DNA of 64,000 nt from Verrucomicrobiaceae bacterium (GTDB taxonomy: Bacteria; Verrucomicrobiota; Verrucomicrobiia; Verrucomicrobiales; Verrucomicrobiaceae): NCBI GenBank assembly GCA_016795465.1, contig JAEUHK010000046.1, forward strand, positions 62,001-126,000, in the 5' to 3' direction. This document shows positions 23,693 to 31,865 of this stretch, one piece after another. The notes under the pieces are model-generated. The model did no database searches. It was not told the DNA's origin and saw only the letters and a program-made list of their open reading frames with translations. Position 1 is the stretch's first letter. Each line of letters starts with the position of its first letter. Made by a program: the position numbers and the translations under genes.

Positions 23693-26203
23693 TCACAGCT
23701 CGATCTTCATCGCCGGCGGAGGCGCGAGCTTGAGCGTGGGGACATCAGTGGGCTCTTCGCCGGGATCGACGGGGATGGCTTTTTTCACCGGGGAGCCGTC
23801 TTCGTTCACCGGCGAGGCTTTTGGCACCGCGATGGCGGAATTGTAGGGGTCCATGCCGATGACGGTGACGCCACGCATGCGCACGGGCTCGATGTGCGCC
23901 CACTTCGACGAGTCGGGGATGAGCGCGGCATCGGGCGTGTTCAATGAGGCGCTGTGCTGGAAGCTGGCGATCTCGGAGGGCAAGCCCTCGCCGGTGTGGA
24001 GCGTGCAATAGCCATCAATGGGCGTGCCGGGGCGCACATACTCCAGGTAGGTGGAGCGGATGGATTTCTCGACGCCGTCGGGTCCCTTGATCTTCTCGTA
24101 GCAGTAGTCCGTGGCGCGGAGGCCGCTCTTCCGGCAGAGTTCGATGCGCTCGGCGGTGTCCGGCGGATTGATCTCCGTGGCGGGGTAGGCCGTGGAGCTG
24201 GCGTTGATGATTTCCGTCCAGATCGGGAGCACGACGCGGTTCGAGAAGGCGCCGGGGTAGATGGTCTTCTGCTTGTCAAAGCCGGTCCACACGCCGCAGG
24301 TGATGCTGGAGGTGTAGCCCATGAACCAGAGGTCCTTGAAATCGTAGTGCGTTCCGGTTTTGCCCGCGCAGGGGAACTCTCCCAGCTTGTAATCACTCAC
24401 GGCGGGGCTGCCGGTGCCGCGGTGCAGGGCCTCGACGAGGCAGGTGTGCGTCTGATACGCGGCGATGGGGTCCATGCTCTGCACCACATCGATGTCGTCC
24501 GAGGAGACCTGGTGCACGATCTTGTCTTCGCTGTCGGTGATGCGCTGAATGACATGGAGCTTCTTCGGGCGGCTGCCGAGCGTGGGGAAGTTCGAGTAGG
24601 CCAGGCACATGTCGCTCAGGCGCACCTCGCTGCTGCCGAGGAAGAGGTTTTGATAGTCGCTGAGCGGCGTGGAGATGCCGGCCTTCGTGGCGACATCACG
24701 CACGAGCTGCATGCTGGTGCGTTCGCCAAGGTACATCGTGGCCGCGTTGCGACCGCCGACGAGCGACTCGCGCAGGCTGATGGCGGACATGGACCACTTC
24801 GGGCTGTCCATCTCCGTGCCCCACTCGCCAAGAATGCCCTCCATGGCGCCGATTTGGACGCGTTTGTTGTCGAAGGGCTTGTCGTCCACTTTGGAGCCGG
24901 GATACACGCCGGGGCTGCTGAAGGCCGCGGCATAGACGAAGGGCGTGAAAGCCGTGCCGGCAGGGCGCAGGCTGTCGAGAGCACGATTGAACTGGCTGTC
25001 GCCAAAATCACGGCCGCCGACCATGGCGAGCACGCTGCCATCTTTGTTGTCCATGACGATAGCGGCACCTTGCAGGTATTCCGGTTTCGGCTTCGGCGTG
25101 GTGGGATCGATTTCACCGCGCTTCAAGCGGGCGCGGTAGTCGCTGATGATGCCGCGGTATTGCTCGAAGGTCTGGTGCTCGTAGCCCTGGCGCTGCTCGA
25201 CGGTCTTGAGGTGCTTCTGCATCGACTCCTCCGTCTTGCGCTGGAGGTCCTGATCGATGCTCGTGTAGATTTTGAAGCCACCGATGGAGGCTCGCTCCTC
25301 GCCCACGAGGTTCATCACCTCCGTGCGCACGGCGTCAAAGATGTAGCTGAGGCGCGGATCACTGCTCTGCGGCGCGGTGGCCATGGGCTTGAGCTTCAGC
25401 CTCTCCGCTTCGTCGGATGCCAGCAGGCCCTCTTGAACCATGCGGTCGAGCACATGATTACGCTCCTTCAGCGCCCGCTGCGGATGGCGGAGCGGGTTGA
25501 TGTTGTTCGGGCTCTTGATGAGGCCGCAAATTGTCGCGGACTCCTCGATGGTGAGCTCACGCACATCCTTGCCAAAGTAACCACGCGAGGCCGCCTGCAC
25601 GCCGTAGAAATTCAGGCCGAAGAAGATTCGGTTCAGGTAGAGTTCGAGAATCTCCGACTTCGACAAATGCCGCTCAATGCGCTGCGCCAGGAAGGCTTCG
25701 AGTATCTTGCGCTTGTAGCTCTTTTCCATGAGTTGGAAAGTCTGGCGGGCGAGCTGCTGTGTGATGGTCGAGGCACCTTGCGTGACCTCGCCAGCCTGGA
25801 AGTTCAGCCACACAGCGCGGGCCAGGCCGATGTAGTCCACGCCATTGTGCTGAAAGTAGCGGCTGTCCTCCTGCGCCACCAGCGCGTCGATGAAGTGCTG
25901 CGGCACCTCCTTGATGCCGATGGGCGTGCGGTTCAGCACATACAGGCGGGCCATTTCCTCGCCGTTACGGTCAAAAATGATGCTCGCGGACTCCAGCTTG
26001 CGCAGCTCGGCGAGGTCAAACTTCTCCGCCTCCTGCCGCAGCGGGGCCACGACGATGCTGTAGGCGCCAAAGGCCGCCACGAGGGCCAGCAAAAACAGCG
26101 CGATGAGGGCGCTGAACCACGACCGCTTGTAAAACGGCACTCGCAGGCCGGCTTCGCCGCGCCAATTGCGTTGGGGCTTGAGATCAGGATCAATTCCCTT
26201 CAT
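23693..26203 (-). CDS. Class A penicillin-binding protein (PBP1-like) with degenerate transpeptidase motifs
   Basis: 836 residues. A membrane anchor lies at about 28-50. The GT51 glycosyltransferase domain is intact: VAQEDSRYFQHNGVD (catalytic Glu), QGASTITQQLARQTF, and KILEAFLAQRIERHLSKSEI with LELYLNRIFFG. The transpeptidase domain is recognisable but altered: where SxxK is expected (canonical GSAFKPF) the sequence is GTAFTPF, with Thr417 and Thr420; the SxN position reads GRN (484-486); KTGT is kept (Lys615). The protein should therefore polymerise glycan strands in the periplasm but probably cannot crosslink or acylate beta-lactams normally. The C-terminus ends in a Pro/Lys-rich tail. It overlaps no neighbour; the MidA-like gene diverges 68 bp upstream. 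Confidence 0.92.
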   Translation of the reverse strand: MKGIDPDLKPQRNWRGEAGLRVPFYKRSWFSALIALFLLALVAAFGAYSIVVAPLRQEAEKFDLAELRKLESASIIFDRNGEEMARLYVLNRTPIGIKEVPQHFIDALVAQEDSRYFQHNGVDYIGLARAVWLNFQAGEVTQGASTITQQLARQTFQLMEKSYKRKILEAFLAQRIERHLSKSEILELYLNRIFFGLNFYGVQAASRGYFGKDVRELTIEESATICGLIKSPNNINPLRHPQRALKERNHVLDRMVQEGLLASDEAERLKLKPMATAPQSSDPRLSYIFDAVRTEVMNLVGEERASIGGFKIYTSIDQDLQRKTEESMQKHLKTVEQRQGYEHQTFEQYRGIISDYRARLKRGEIDPTTPKPKPEYLQGAAIVMDNKDGSVLAMVGGRDFGDSQFNRALDSLRPAGTAFTPFVYAAAFSSPGVYPGSKVDDKPFDNKRVQIGAMEGILGEWGTEMDSPKWSMSAISLRESLVGGRNAATMYLGERTSMQLVRDVATKAGISTPLSDYQNLFLGSSEVRLSDMCLAYSNFPTLGSRPKKLHVIQRITDSEDKIVHQVSSDDIDVVQSMDPIAAYQTHTCLVEALHRGTGSPAVSDYKLGEFPCAGKTGTHYDFKDLWFMGYTSSITCGVWTGFDKQKTIYPGAFSNRVVLPIWTEIINASSTAYPATEINPPDTAERIELCRKSGLRATDYCYEKIKGPDGVEKSIRSTYLEYVRPGTPIDGYCTLHTGEGLPSEIASFQHSASLNTPDAALIPDSSKWAHIEPVRMRGVTVIGMDPYNSAIAVPKASPVNEDGSPVKKAIPVDPGEEPTDVPTLKLAPPPAMKIEL

Positions 26204-26270
26204 GGAAAGTGGGGTGAGGAGGGAGGCGAAAGTAGGCTCCCTTCACCGAATCCGCCACTTCTTCTTTCCC

Positions 26271-27296
26271 GTGACCGCCCTCGAAAACATTCTCCGCGAG
26301 CAAATCGCCGCCGCACCGGGCGGCATGCTGCCTTTCGCCTCGGTCATGGAGATGGCGCTCTACCATCCTGAGCATGGTTATTATGGCCGCGGACCGCGTC
26401 GCATCGGGCGTGGCGGCGACTTCTTCACCAGTGTGAGCACCGGGCCGCTCTTCGGCCAACTCCTCGCCATGCTCGCCCGCCGTGAATGGGAACGCCTCGG
26501 CCAGCCCGCCGACTTCGCTCTCATCGAGCAAGGTGCCCACGACGGCCAGCTCGCCGAGGACATCCTCGCCGCACTCGACATCCCCGCTGCCCGCTACCTG
26601 CTCCTCGAACCGAATCCTCGCTATCGTGAGGTGCAGCGCCAGCGGCTCGGTGATCGTGTGAAATGGATCGAAAGCCTCGCCAAGGCTCCAGCGCATGCCT
26701 TTTACCTCAGCAACGAGCTCCCCGATGCCTTCCCGGTCCATCTCGTGCGCTGGGATGGCCAAAACTGGCTCGAACTGCATGTCGATGCCGCTTTGAGCCT
26801 AGTGCCAGCCGAGGCCAGCAGCCCCGTTTTGGCCGCAGAAATCGAAAAACTACCCCGCGACCTCGATCCTGGCCACACGATGGAAATCTCCCTCGCCATG
26901 CTGGAGTGGGTCCAAGCCTTCTCGCAGGCTCCCTTTCGCGGCAGCGTCTTCATCGCCGACTACGGTCTCGACGCGGAGGAGTTCCTCACGCGACCCGCCG
27001 GTACCCTGCGCCGCTATCGTCAGCATCAGACGGACGATCAAATCCTTGCCGACCTCGGCGAATCGGACCTCACCACCTCCATCCACTTCACCCGCCTCAT
27101 CGCCGAGGCCGAGTCGCACGGCCTCCGCGTGCTCGACTACGATCACCAAGGCCGCTTCCTCACCCGCCTCGCCACCCCGTGGCTCGCGAGCCTCGAAGGC
27201 CACGGCCTCGACGCCACCACCTTCCGTCAATTTCAATCCCTGACCCATCCGGCGATCATGGGCCGTTCGTTCAGGTGTTTGTTGCTTCAAAAGTAA
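26271..27296 (+). CDS. MidA/NDUFAF7-family SAM-dependent methyltransferase
   Basis: 341 residues from GTG at 26271 (VTALENILREQIAAAPGG); upstream in-frame ATGs overlap the divergent PBP gene. Family signatures are MEMALYHPEHGYYGRG, GGDFFTSVSTGPLFGQLLA, the SAM-binding region ALIEQGAHDGQLAEDIL (an E-x-G-x-x-x-G variant), and YLSNELPDAFPVHLVRW. Mitochondrial members methylate an arginine of a complex I subunit; bacterial roles are largely uncharacterised. A bidirectional terminator follows. Confidence 0.85.
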   Translation: MTALENILREQIAAAPGGMLPFASVMEMALYHPEHGYYGRGPRRIGRGGDFFTSVSTGPLFGQLLAMLARREWERLGQPADFALIEQGAHDGQLAEDILAALDIPAARYLLLEPNPRYREVQRQRLGDRVKWIESLAKAPAHAFYLSNELPDAFPVHLVRWDGQNWLELHVDAALSLVPAEASSPVLAAEIEKLPRDLDPGHTMEISLAMLEWVQAFSQAPFRGSVFIADYGLDAEEFLTRPAGTLRRYRQHQTDDQILADLGESDLTTSIHFTRLIAEAESHGLRVLDYDHQGRFLTRLATPWLASLEGHGLDATTFRQFQSLTHPAIMGRSFRCLLLQK

Positions 27297-27332
27297 AAGG
27301 CCGGAATGGCATCCACCATCCCGGCCTTTTAG
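27297..27332. terminator. Bidirectional terminator between the MidA-type gene and leuC
   Basis: AAAAGGCCGGAATGG and CCATCCCGGCCTTTT form a hairpin flanked by A and T runs, suiting both strands. It lies directly after the plus-strand methyltransferase stop and just past the minus-strand leuC stop. Confidence 0.85.
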
Positions 27333-27346
27333 ATTGATCGGCTAAA

Positions 27347-28756
27347 TCAAATCGCAAACACCTCACGCGCATCCGCGATGCTGCCGCTGAGGGCGGCGGC
27401 GGCGACCATGACGGGGCTCATGAGCACGGTGCGGCCTGTGGGGCTGCCTTGGCGGCCTTTGAAGTTACGATTCGACGACGAGGCGCAAAGCTGGTCGCCG
27501 ATGAGCTTGTCGGGATTCATGGCGAGGCACATCGAGCAACCCGCGGCACGCCATTCGAAACCGGCTTCACTGAAGACCTTGTCGATGCCTTCCTGCTTCG
27601 CGAGAACATCGACGATCTGCGAGCCGGGAACGGCGATCGCCTTCACGCCCGCGGCCACTTTGCGGCCTTTGATGAATTTCGCCACCTCGCGGAAGTCGCT
27701 CAGACGGCCGTTCGTGCAGCTTCCGATGAAGGCCACGTCGATCTTCGTGCCTTTGATCGGCGCGCCGCCCTGCAGCTTCATGTAGGCGAGGGCTTCTTCG
27801 GTCGATTCGCGCTGCGTGGCGGTCTTCGCATCGGCCACGGACGGCACGTTTTCGGTCACAGCGATGGCTTGGTCCGGGCTGACGCCCCAAGTGACGGTCG
27901 GCGGAATGTCTTCCGCCTTGATGTTCACCACGTCGTCATAGACGCAGTCTTTGTCGGAGGCCACCTCACGCCATTGGGCGACGGCCTTGTCCCATTCCGC
28001 GCCCTTCGGCGAGTAGGGGCGGCCTTTGAGGTATTCAAAGGTCTTCTCGTCTGGATTCACGTAACCGCAGCGGGCGCCGCCTTCGATGGCCATGTTGCAG
28101 ACGGTCATGCGCTCTTCCATCGTGAAGCTGTCGAAGAGGCTGCCGCCGTATTCATAGGCGTAGCCCTTGCCACCGCCCGCGCCGAGCAGGCGGATGATGT
28201 GGAGCGCGACGTCTTTGGAATACACGCCGGGCTTGAGCTGGCCGTCCACATTGATGCGGCGCACCTTCATGACGCTGAGCGCCATCGTCTGCGTGGCGAG
28301 CACGTCACGCACCTGCGTGGTGCCGATGCCGAAGGCGATCGCGCCAAAGGCGCCGTGCGTGGCCGTGTGGCTGTCGCCGCAAGCGATGGTGGTGCCGGGC
28401 TGGGTGATGCCCTGCTCGGGTCCGACGACGTGGACGATGCCCTGCTTGCCGCTGGCGAGGTTGAAATACGTGATGCCGGTTTCCTTCGCGTTCTTGTTCA
28501 GCTCCTGGATCATCTCCTCGGCCAGCGGATCGGCAAACGGAGCCACCTGGCTGTCCGTGGGTACGATGTGGTCCACCGTCGCGAAGGTGCGATGCGGGTA
28601 GGCCACCTTCAGGCCGAGATCGCGCAGCATGCCGAAGGCCTGCGGGCTGGTCACTTCATGGACGAGATGCGTGTCGATGAGGAGCTGCGTCTGGCCATTG
28701 GCGAGCGTGCCGACCGAATGCGATTCCCAGACTTTGGCGAATAGAGTTTTGCCCAT
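27347..28756 (-). CDS. leuC: 3-isopropylmalate dehydratase large subunit
   Basis: 469 residues from [13 protein letters not shown]. Aconitase-superfamily motifs: [34 protein letters not shown], and 4Fe-4S ligands in [11 protein letters not shown] and [12 protein letters not shown]. With LeuD it isomerises 2-isopropylmalate to 3-isopropylmalate in leucine synthesis. No leuD is adjacent in the window. Length is normal for the bacterial LeuC type. Divergent from the CcsA-like gene. Confidence 0.97.
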   Translation of the reverse strand: MGKTLFAKVWESHSVGTLANGQTQLLIDTHLVHEVTSPQAFGMLRDLGLKVAYPHRTFATVDHIVPTDSQVAPFADPLAEEMIQELNKNAKETGITYFNLASGKQGIVHVVGPEQGITQPGTTIACGDSHTATHGAFGAIAFGIGTTQVRDVLATQTMALSVMKVRRINVDGQLKPGVYSKDVALHIIRLLGAGGGKGYAYEYGGSLFDSFTMEERMTVCNMAIEGGARCGYVNPDEKTFEYLKGRPYSPKGAEWDKAVAQWREVASDKDCVYDDVVNIKAEDIPPTVTWGVSPDQAIAVTENVPSVADAKTATQRESTEEALAYMKLQGGAPIKGTKIDVAFIGSCTNGRLSDFREVAKFIKGRKVAAGVKAIAVPGSQIVDVLAKQEGIDKVFSEAGFEWRAAGCSMCLAMNPDKLIGDQLCASSSNRNFKGRQGSPTGRTVLMSPVMVAAAALSGSIADAREVFAI

Positions 28757-28988
28757 GATTTGCGTGCTTTGTAGAGGTTTGGAGGGCCGCGAGGCTAGCA
28801 CGGGTCAAATCGCACGCAAGGAGGGGTTCGGCCTCGACGAAGCCAGACGGGGTCAAAAGGCCCCGAAAGCCCGTTTTCACCATTTTGGAGGCCTCGACCG
28901 CATTCCCGGCACAGCGCTTCGCCATAGCCCCATGCCTTCATCCTTGCGAAAAGCCCCCTTGCTCGCGAGTATCCGCCCCCTTTTCCCG

Positions 28989-29765
28989 ATGCCGCTCACC
29001 TCCATCCTCCTGCTCGCAGCCACGCTGGCCTTTGCCGCGGCGGTGGTGCAGGCCTTGGCGGCGCTGAAATCCGGGCGTTGGAAGCAGGGGAACACGCAGG
29101 TCGTGCTGATGGCCGCCGGTTTTGCTCTTCAAACAGGCTTTCTCTACTTCCGCGGCCAGGAAGTGGGCCAGTGCCCGATGAAAAGCCTCGCGGACATCCT
29201 CGTCTTCATCGGCTGGAGCGTGGTGCTGCTCTACTTTCTCGTCGGCTCCGGCTTCCGCCTGTCCTTGCTCGGCGTCTTCACCGCACCGCTGGTCACGATC
29301 ATGCAGGGCATCGCGTTTGCGCAGGGCTTCAAGCCGTATGCGGTGAAGGGAAAAATCAATGCGCTGGTCGAGCTGCATGCCGCGGTGGCCTTGATCGCCT
29401 ACGCGGGCTTTGCCCTCGCCTGCATCACTGGGGTCATGTACCTCGTGCAGGAGCGCATGCTGAAGCAGCACCGCATCGGCGGGCTGTTTTACCAGCTCCC
29501 GCCGATCCAAGGCCTCGCCAAGGCCATCCAGCGTCTGGTCGGTCTCGGCCTCGTGCTGCTCAGCGTGGCGCTGGCAATCTCCTTTGCCCTGCACACGCCG
29601 GTGTCGAACCCGAAGCTCGTCTTCTCGTGGATCGTGTGGGGGCTTTACGCGGTGATCGCGTTTCTCATGTGGCGGCACATCACCTCCCCGCGCCGCACGG
29701 CGTGGCTGGCCGTGGTGGGCTTTGTGCTGCCGTTTATTTCGTTGTGGATTGTGATGCATGCCTGA
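28989..29765 (+). CDS. HemX/CcsA-type cytochrome c assembly membrane protein
   Basis: 258 residues from MPLTSILLLAATLAFAAAV; the frame extends upstream without membrane character. Eight hydrophobic helices are visible, including FIGWSVVLLYFLVG and ALIAYAGFALACITGVMYLVQERMLK, the latter typical of the CcsA/CcmC/HemX family. Its 8-bp overlap with hemA suggests HemX, which in Bacillus is linked to hemA and modulates HemA level. A role in haem handling for cytochrome c maturation is equally possible. Confidence 0.82.
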   Translation: MPLTSILLLAATLAFAAAVVQALAALKSGRWKQGNTQVVLMAAGFALQTGFLYFRGQEVGQCPMKSLADILVFIGWSVVLLYFLVGSGFRLSLLGVFTAPLVTIMQGIAFAQGFKPYAVKGKINALVELHAAVALIAYAGFALACITGVMYLVQERMLKQHRIGGLFYQLPPIQGLAKAIQRLVGLGLVLLSVALAISFALHTPVSNPKLVFSWIVWGLYAVIAFLMWRHITSPRRTAWLAVVGFVLPFISLWIVMHA

Positions 29766-30816
29766 GCCGACTCCCAACGACAGCATCCGCGCCACCGGTT
29801 CTCTCGTCTGTGTGGGCCTGAACTACAAAACGACGCCCGTCGAGGTGCGCGAGCGCCTGGCCTTTCCCGAGGCGGTGGTGCCGCAGGCGGTCAAAGGCAT
29901 CCGCGAGCTGCCCGGCTTTGCCGAAAGCGTCGTGCTGAGCACCTGCAACCGCGTGGAGCTTTACGCCTCCCACGAGCTGCCGGAGGCCGTGCAAAGCCAC
30001 GACGCCCTCCGCGATTACCTCGTGCGTCATTTCCAGCTCCAGCCAGAACACGCCGAGGCCATGGTGCTCTACAAACTCGATGCCGCCGAGGCTGCTCGAC
30101 ATCTCTTCCGCGTCGTCAGCGGCCTCGATTCGATGGTTTTGGGTGAGACGGAGATCTTTGGCCAGGTGAAGGCCGCCTACAAAACGGCACTCGATACCGG
30201 CAGCACGGGCAAGACGCTCAACAAGCTCTTCCAGCAGGCATTCACCGTCGGCAAACGCGTGCGCAACGACACGATGATCCAGCGGGGCTCCACCAGCGTC
30301 GGCAGCGTGGCTGTCGATCTCGCGGAGAAGGTTCACGACCTCAAAGAATGCCGCGTGATGCTCGTCGGTGCCGGCGAGATGAGCCGCACATGCGCCCAGA
30401 GCCTGCTTTCACGCGGTGCGAAGAGCATCATCGTCAGCAATCGCAGCTACGACAAGGCCGTGGAGCTCGCCGAGGAGATGAAGGGCCGCGCGATGAAGTT
30501 CGACGAATGGGAGCATGCCCTGCATGAGGTGGATGTCATCATCTCCAGCACGAGCGCCCCGCATTTCGTGATCAAAAAAGACCAGATCGAGCAGACGATG
30601 CGCAAGCGCCGCTGGGACCCGCTGCTCATCATCGACATCGCCGTGCCGCGCGACGTTGATCCAGCGGTCAACGAGATCGAAGGCGTCTATCTCTACGACA
30701 TCGACGCCCTGCAAGCCATCGCCGACGAAGGCCGCCGCGAACGCGAACGCCAGCTCGCCCTTTGCGAGAAGATCATCGAGGAGCAGCTCGCGAAGTTTGG
30801 GTTTGTCGGAGAATGA
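29758..30816 (+). CDS. hemA: Glutamyl-tRNA reductase
   Basis: 352 residues. CVGLNYKTTPVEVRERLAF, the catalytic cysteine motif LSTCNRVELYA, and VSGLDSMVLGETEIFGQVK are family signatures; MLVGAGEMSRTCAQSLLSRG is the NADPH-binding region. It reduces glutamyl-tRNA(Glu) to glutamate-1-semialdehyde, the first step of C5-pathway haem synthesis. Translation is coupled to the preceding HemX-like gene by an 8-bp overlap. The C-terminus is shorter than in many homologues (about 420 residues), with a reduced dimerisation domain. Confidence 0.96.
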   Translation: MPEPTPNDSIRATGSLVCVGLNYKTTPVEVRERLAFPEAVVPQAVKGIRELPGFAESVVLSTCNRVELYASHELPEAVQSHDALRDYLVRHFQLQPEHAEAMVLYKLDAAEAARHLFRVVSGLDSMVLGETEIFGQVKAAYKTALDTGSTGKTLNKLFQQAFTVGKRVRNDTMIQRGSTSVGSVAVDLAEKVHDLKECRVMLVGAGEMSRTCAQSLLSRGAKSIIVSNRSYDKAVELAEEMKGRAMKFDEWEHALHEVDVIISSTSAPHFVIKKDQIEQTMRKRRWDPLLIIDIAVPRDVDPAVNEIEGVYLYDIDALQAIADEGRRERERQLALCEKIIEEQLAKFGFVGE

Positions 30817-30854
30817 AAATGAAGGAGGCGCGATCAAAAGCGGTGGTTTGCCCA

Positions 30855-30882
30855 CTTTGACCACGCCTTGACTGCTTGACGC
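30855..30882. repeat. Short TTGAC-containing repeat
   Basis: TTGAC occurs three times in 26 bp (TTTGACCACG, CTTGACTG, CTTGACG) in the gap between the convergent hemA and korB genes. The complementary GTCAA repeat appears at 38422-38472. Confidence 0.35.
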
Positions 30883-30887
30883 TGCTT

Positions 30888-31814
30888 TTACCGCATCGCC
30901 TCGAAGCGCTTCTTGAGGAGGTCTTTCTGCGAGGTGCCTCCGATCTTGGCCTGCGTGTCGTCGATCCACTTCTGCTCAAGGGCATTCTTGGTGGGGCGAT
31001 CGACTTGATAATAGACGCCGAATTTTCCGGGCGCGAGGTTGTCGGCGAGTTTGAAGGCCGCAACGTCATCGGTGACGTCGTGCTGCGTTTCGTCGATGAG
31101 ATCGTAGGTGCCGCCTTTGCGAGGGGTGCTGTCGTCAAACGCGCCGGGATAGAACATGACGCACTCGCTGAGGCACTCGACGACGCTGAAACCGTCGTGC
31201 TGGATGGCGCGGGTGAAGATTTCCTCCATGTGCTTCACCTGCGCGGCATGCGTGCGGGCGATGAAGGTGGCGCCACTGGCGAGGAGCTGCTTCATCGGAT
31301 TGATCGGGCGGTCGATGCTGCCGGTGGGATCGGTCTTCGATTTTCGGCCGATCGGCGTGGTGGGGCTCGTCTGGTTCTTCGTGAGGCCATACACGAAGTT
31401 GTCCATGATGATGTAGGTGAGCTTGATGTTCTTGCGGGCAGCGTGGTTGAGGTGGTTGCCGCCGATGGAGAAGCCATCGCCGTCACCGCCGAAGACGAAC
31501 ACATGCACGTCGGGTCGGCTCAGCGAAACGCCGGTGGCGAGAGGCAGCGCACGGCCGTGGATGAAGTGCAGGCTGTGCGTGTTCATGAAGTAAGGAAAGC
31601 GCGAGGAGCAGCCGATGCCCGCCACGACGACGATCTTTTCCTGCGGAATTTGAAGCTTCTCGAGCACGCGGTAGAACATGGCGAGCACGGCGAAGTCACC
31701 GCAGCCCGGGCACCACGTCGGGTGATCGGCGGTGAGGGCTTTCTTGGTGACTTTTTCGACGGCGGGAGCGGCAGCGGTGGCTGGAGCTTCAGGAGTGGCG
31801 ACGGCGGTGGACAT
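30888..31814 (-). CDS. korB: 2-oxoacid:ferredoxin oxidoreductase beta subunit
   Basis: 308 residues from MSTAVATPEAPATAAAP. HPTWCPGCGDFAVL carries an Fe-S/TPP-region cysteine pair, and FGGDGDGFSIGGNHL is the thiamine diphosphate-binding motif (GDG...N). It pairs with KorA 51 bp upstream to decarboxylate a 2-oxoacid, most likely 2-oxoglutarate, to the acyl-CoA while reducing ferredoxin. Substrate choice between 2-oxoglutarate and other 2-oxoacids is inferred from overall resemblance only. An Ala/Pro-rich N-terminal tail precedes the domain. Confidence 0.88.
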   Translation of the reverse strand: MSTAVATPEAPATAAAPAVEKVTKKALTADHPTWCPGCGDFAVLAMFYRVLEKLQIPQEKIVVVAGIGCSSRFPYFMNTHSLHFIHGRALPLATGVSLSRPDVHVFVFGGDGDGFSIGGNHLNHAARKNIKLTYIIMDNFVYGLTKNQTSPTTPIGRKSKTDPTGSIDRPINPMKQLLASGATFIARTHAAQVKHMEEIFTRAIQHDGFSVVECLSECVMFYPGAFDDSTPRKGGTYDLIDETQHDVTDDVAAFKLADNLAPGKFGVYYQVDRPTKNALEQKWIDDTQAKIGGTSQKDLLKKRFEAMR

Positions 31815-31865
31815 GACAGGTTGGAGAAAAGGTTGGTTGAAAGGCGAAGATGAAAACAATCCGGC

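Noticed and set aside
23954..26371. 805-codon plus-strand frame opposite the PBP gene
   Set aside because: Antisense shadow of the PBP gene; no signal peptide or domain.
27449..28744. Long plus-strand frame opposite leuC
   Set aside because: It is the antisense shadow of leuC, caused by high GC at third positions; its translation has no recognisable domain, whereas leuC matches along its full length.
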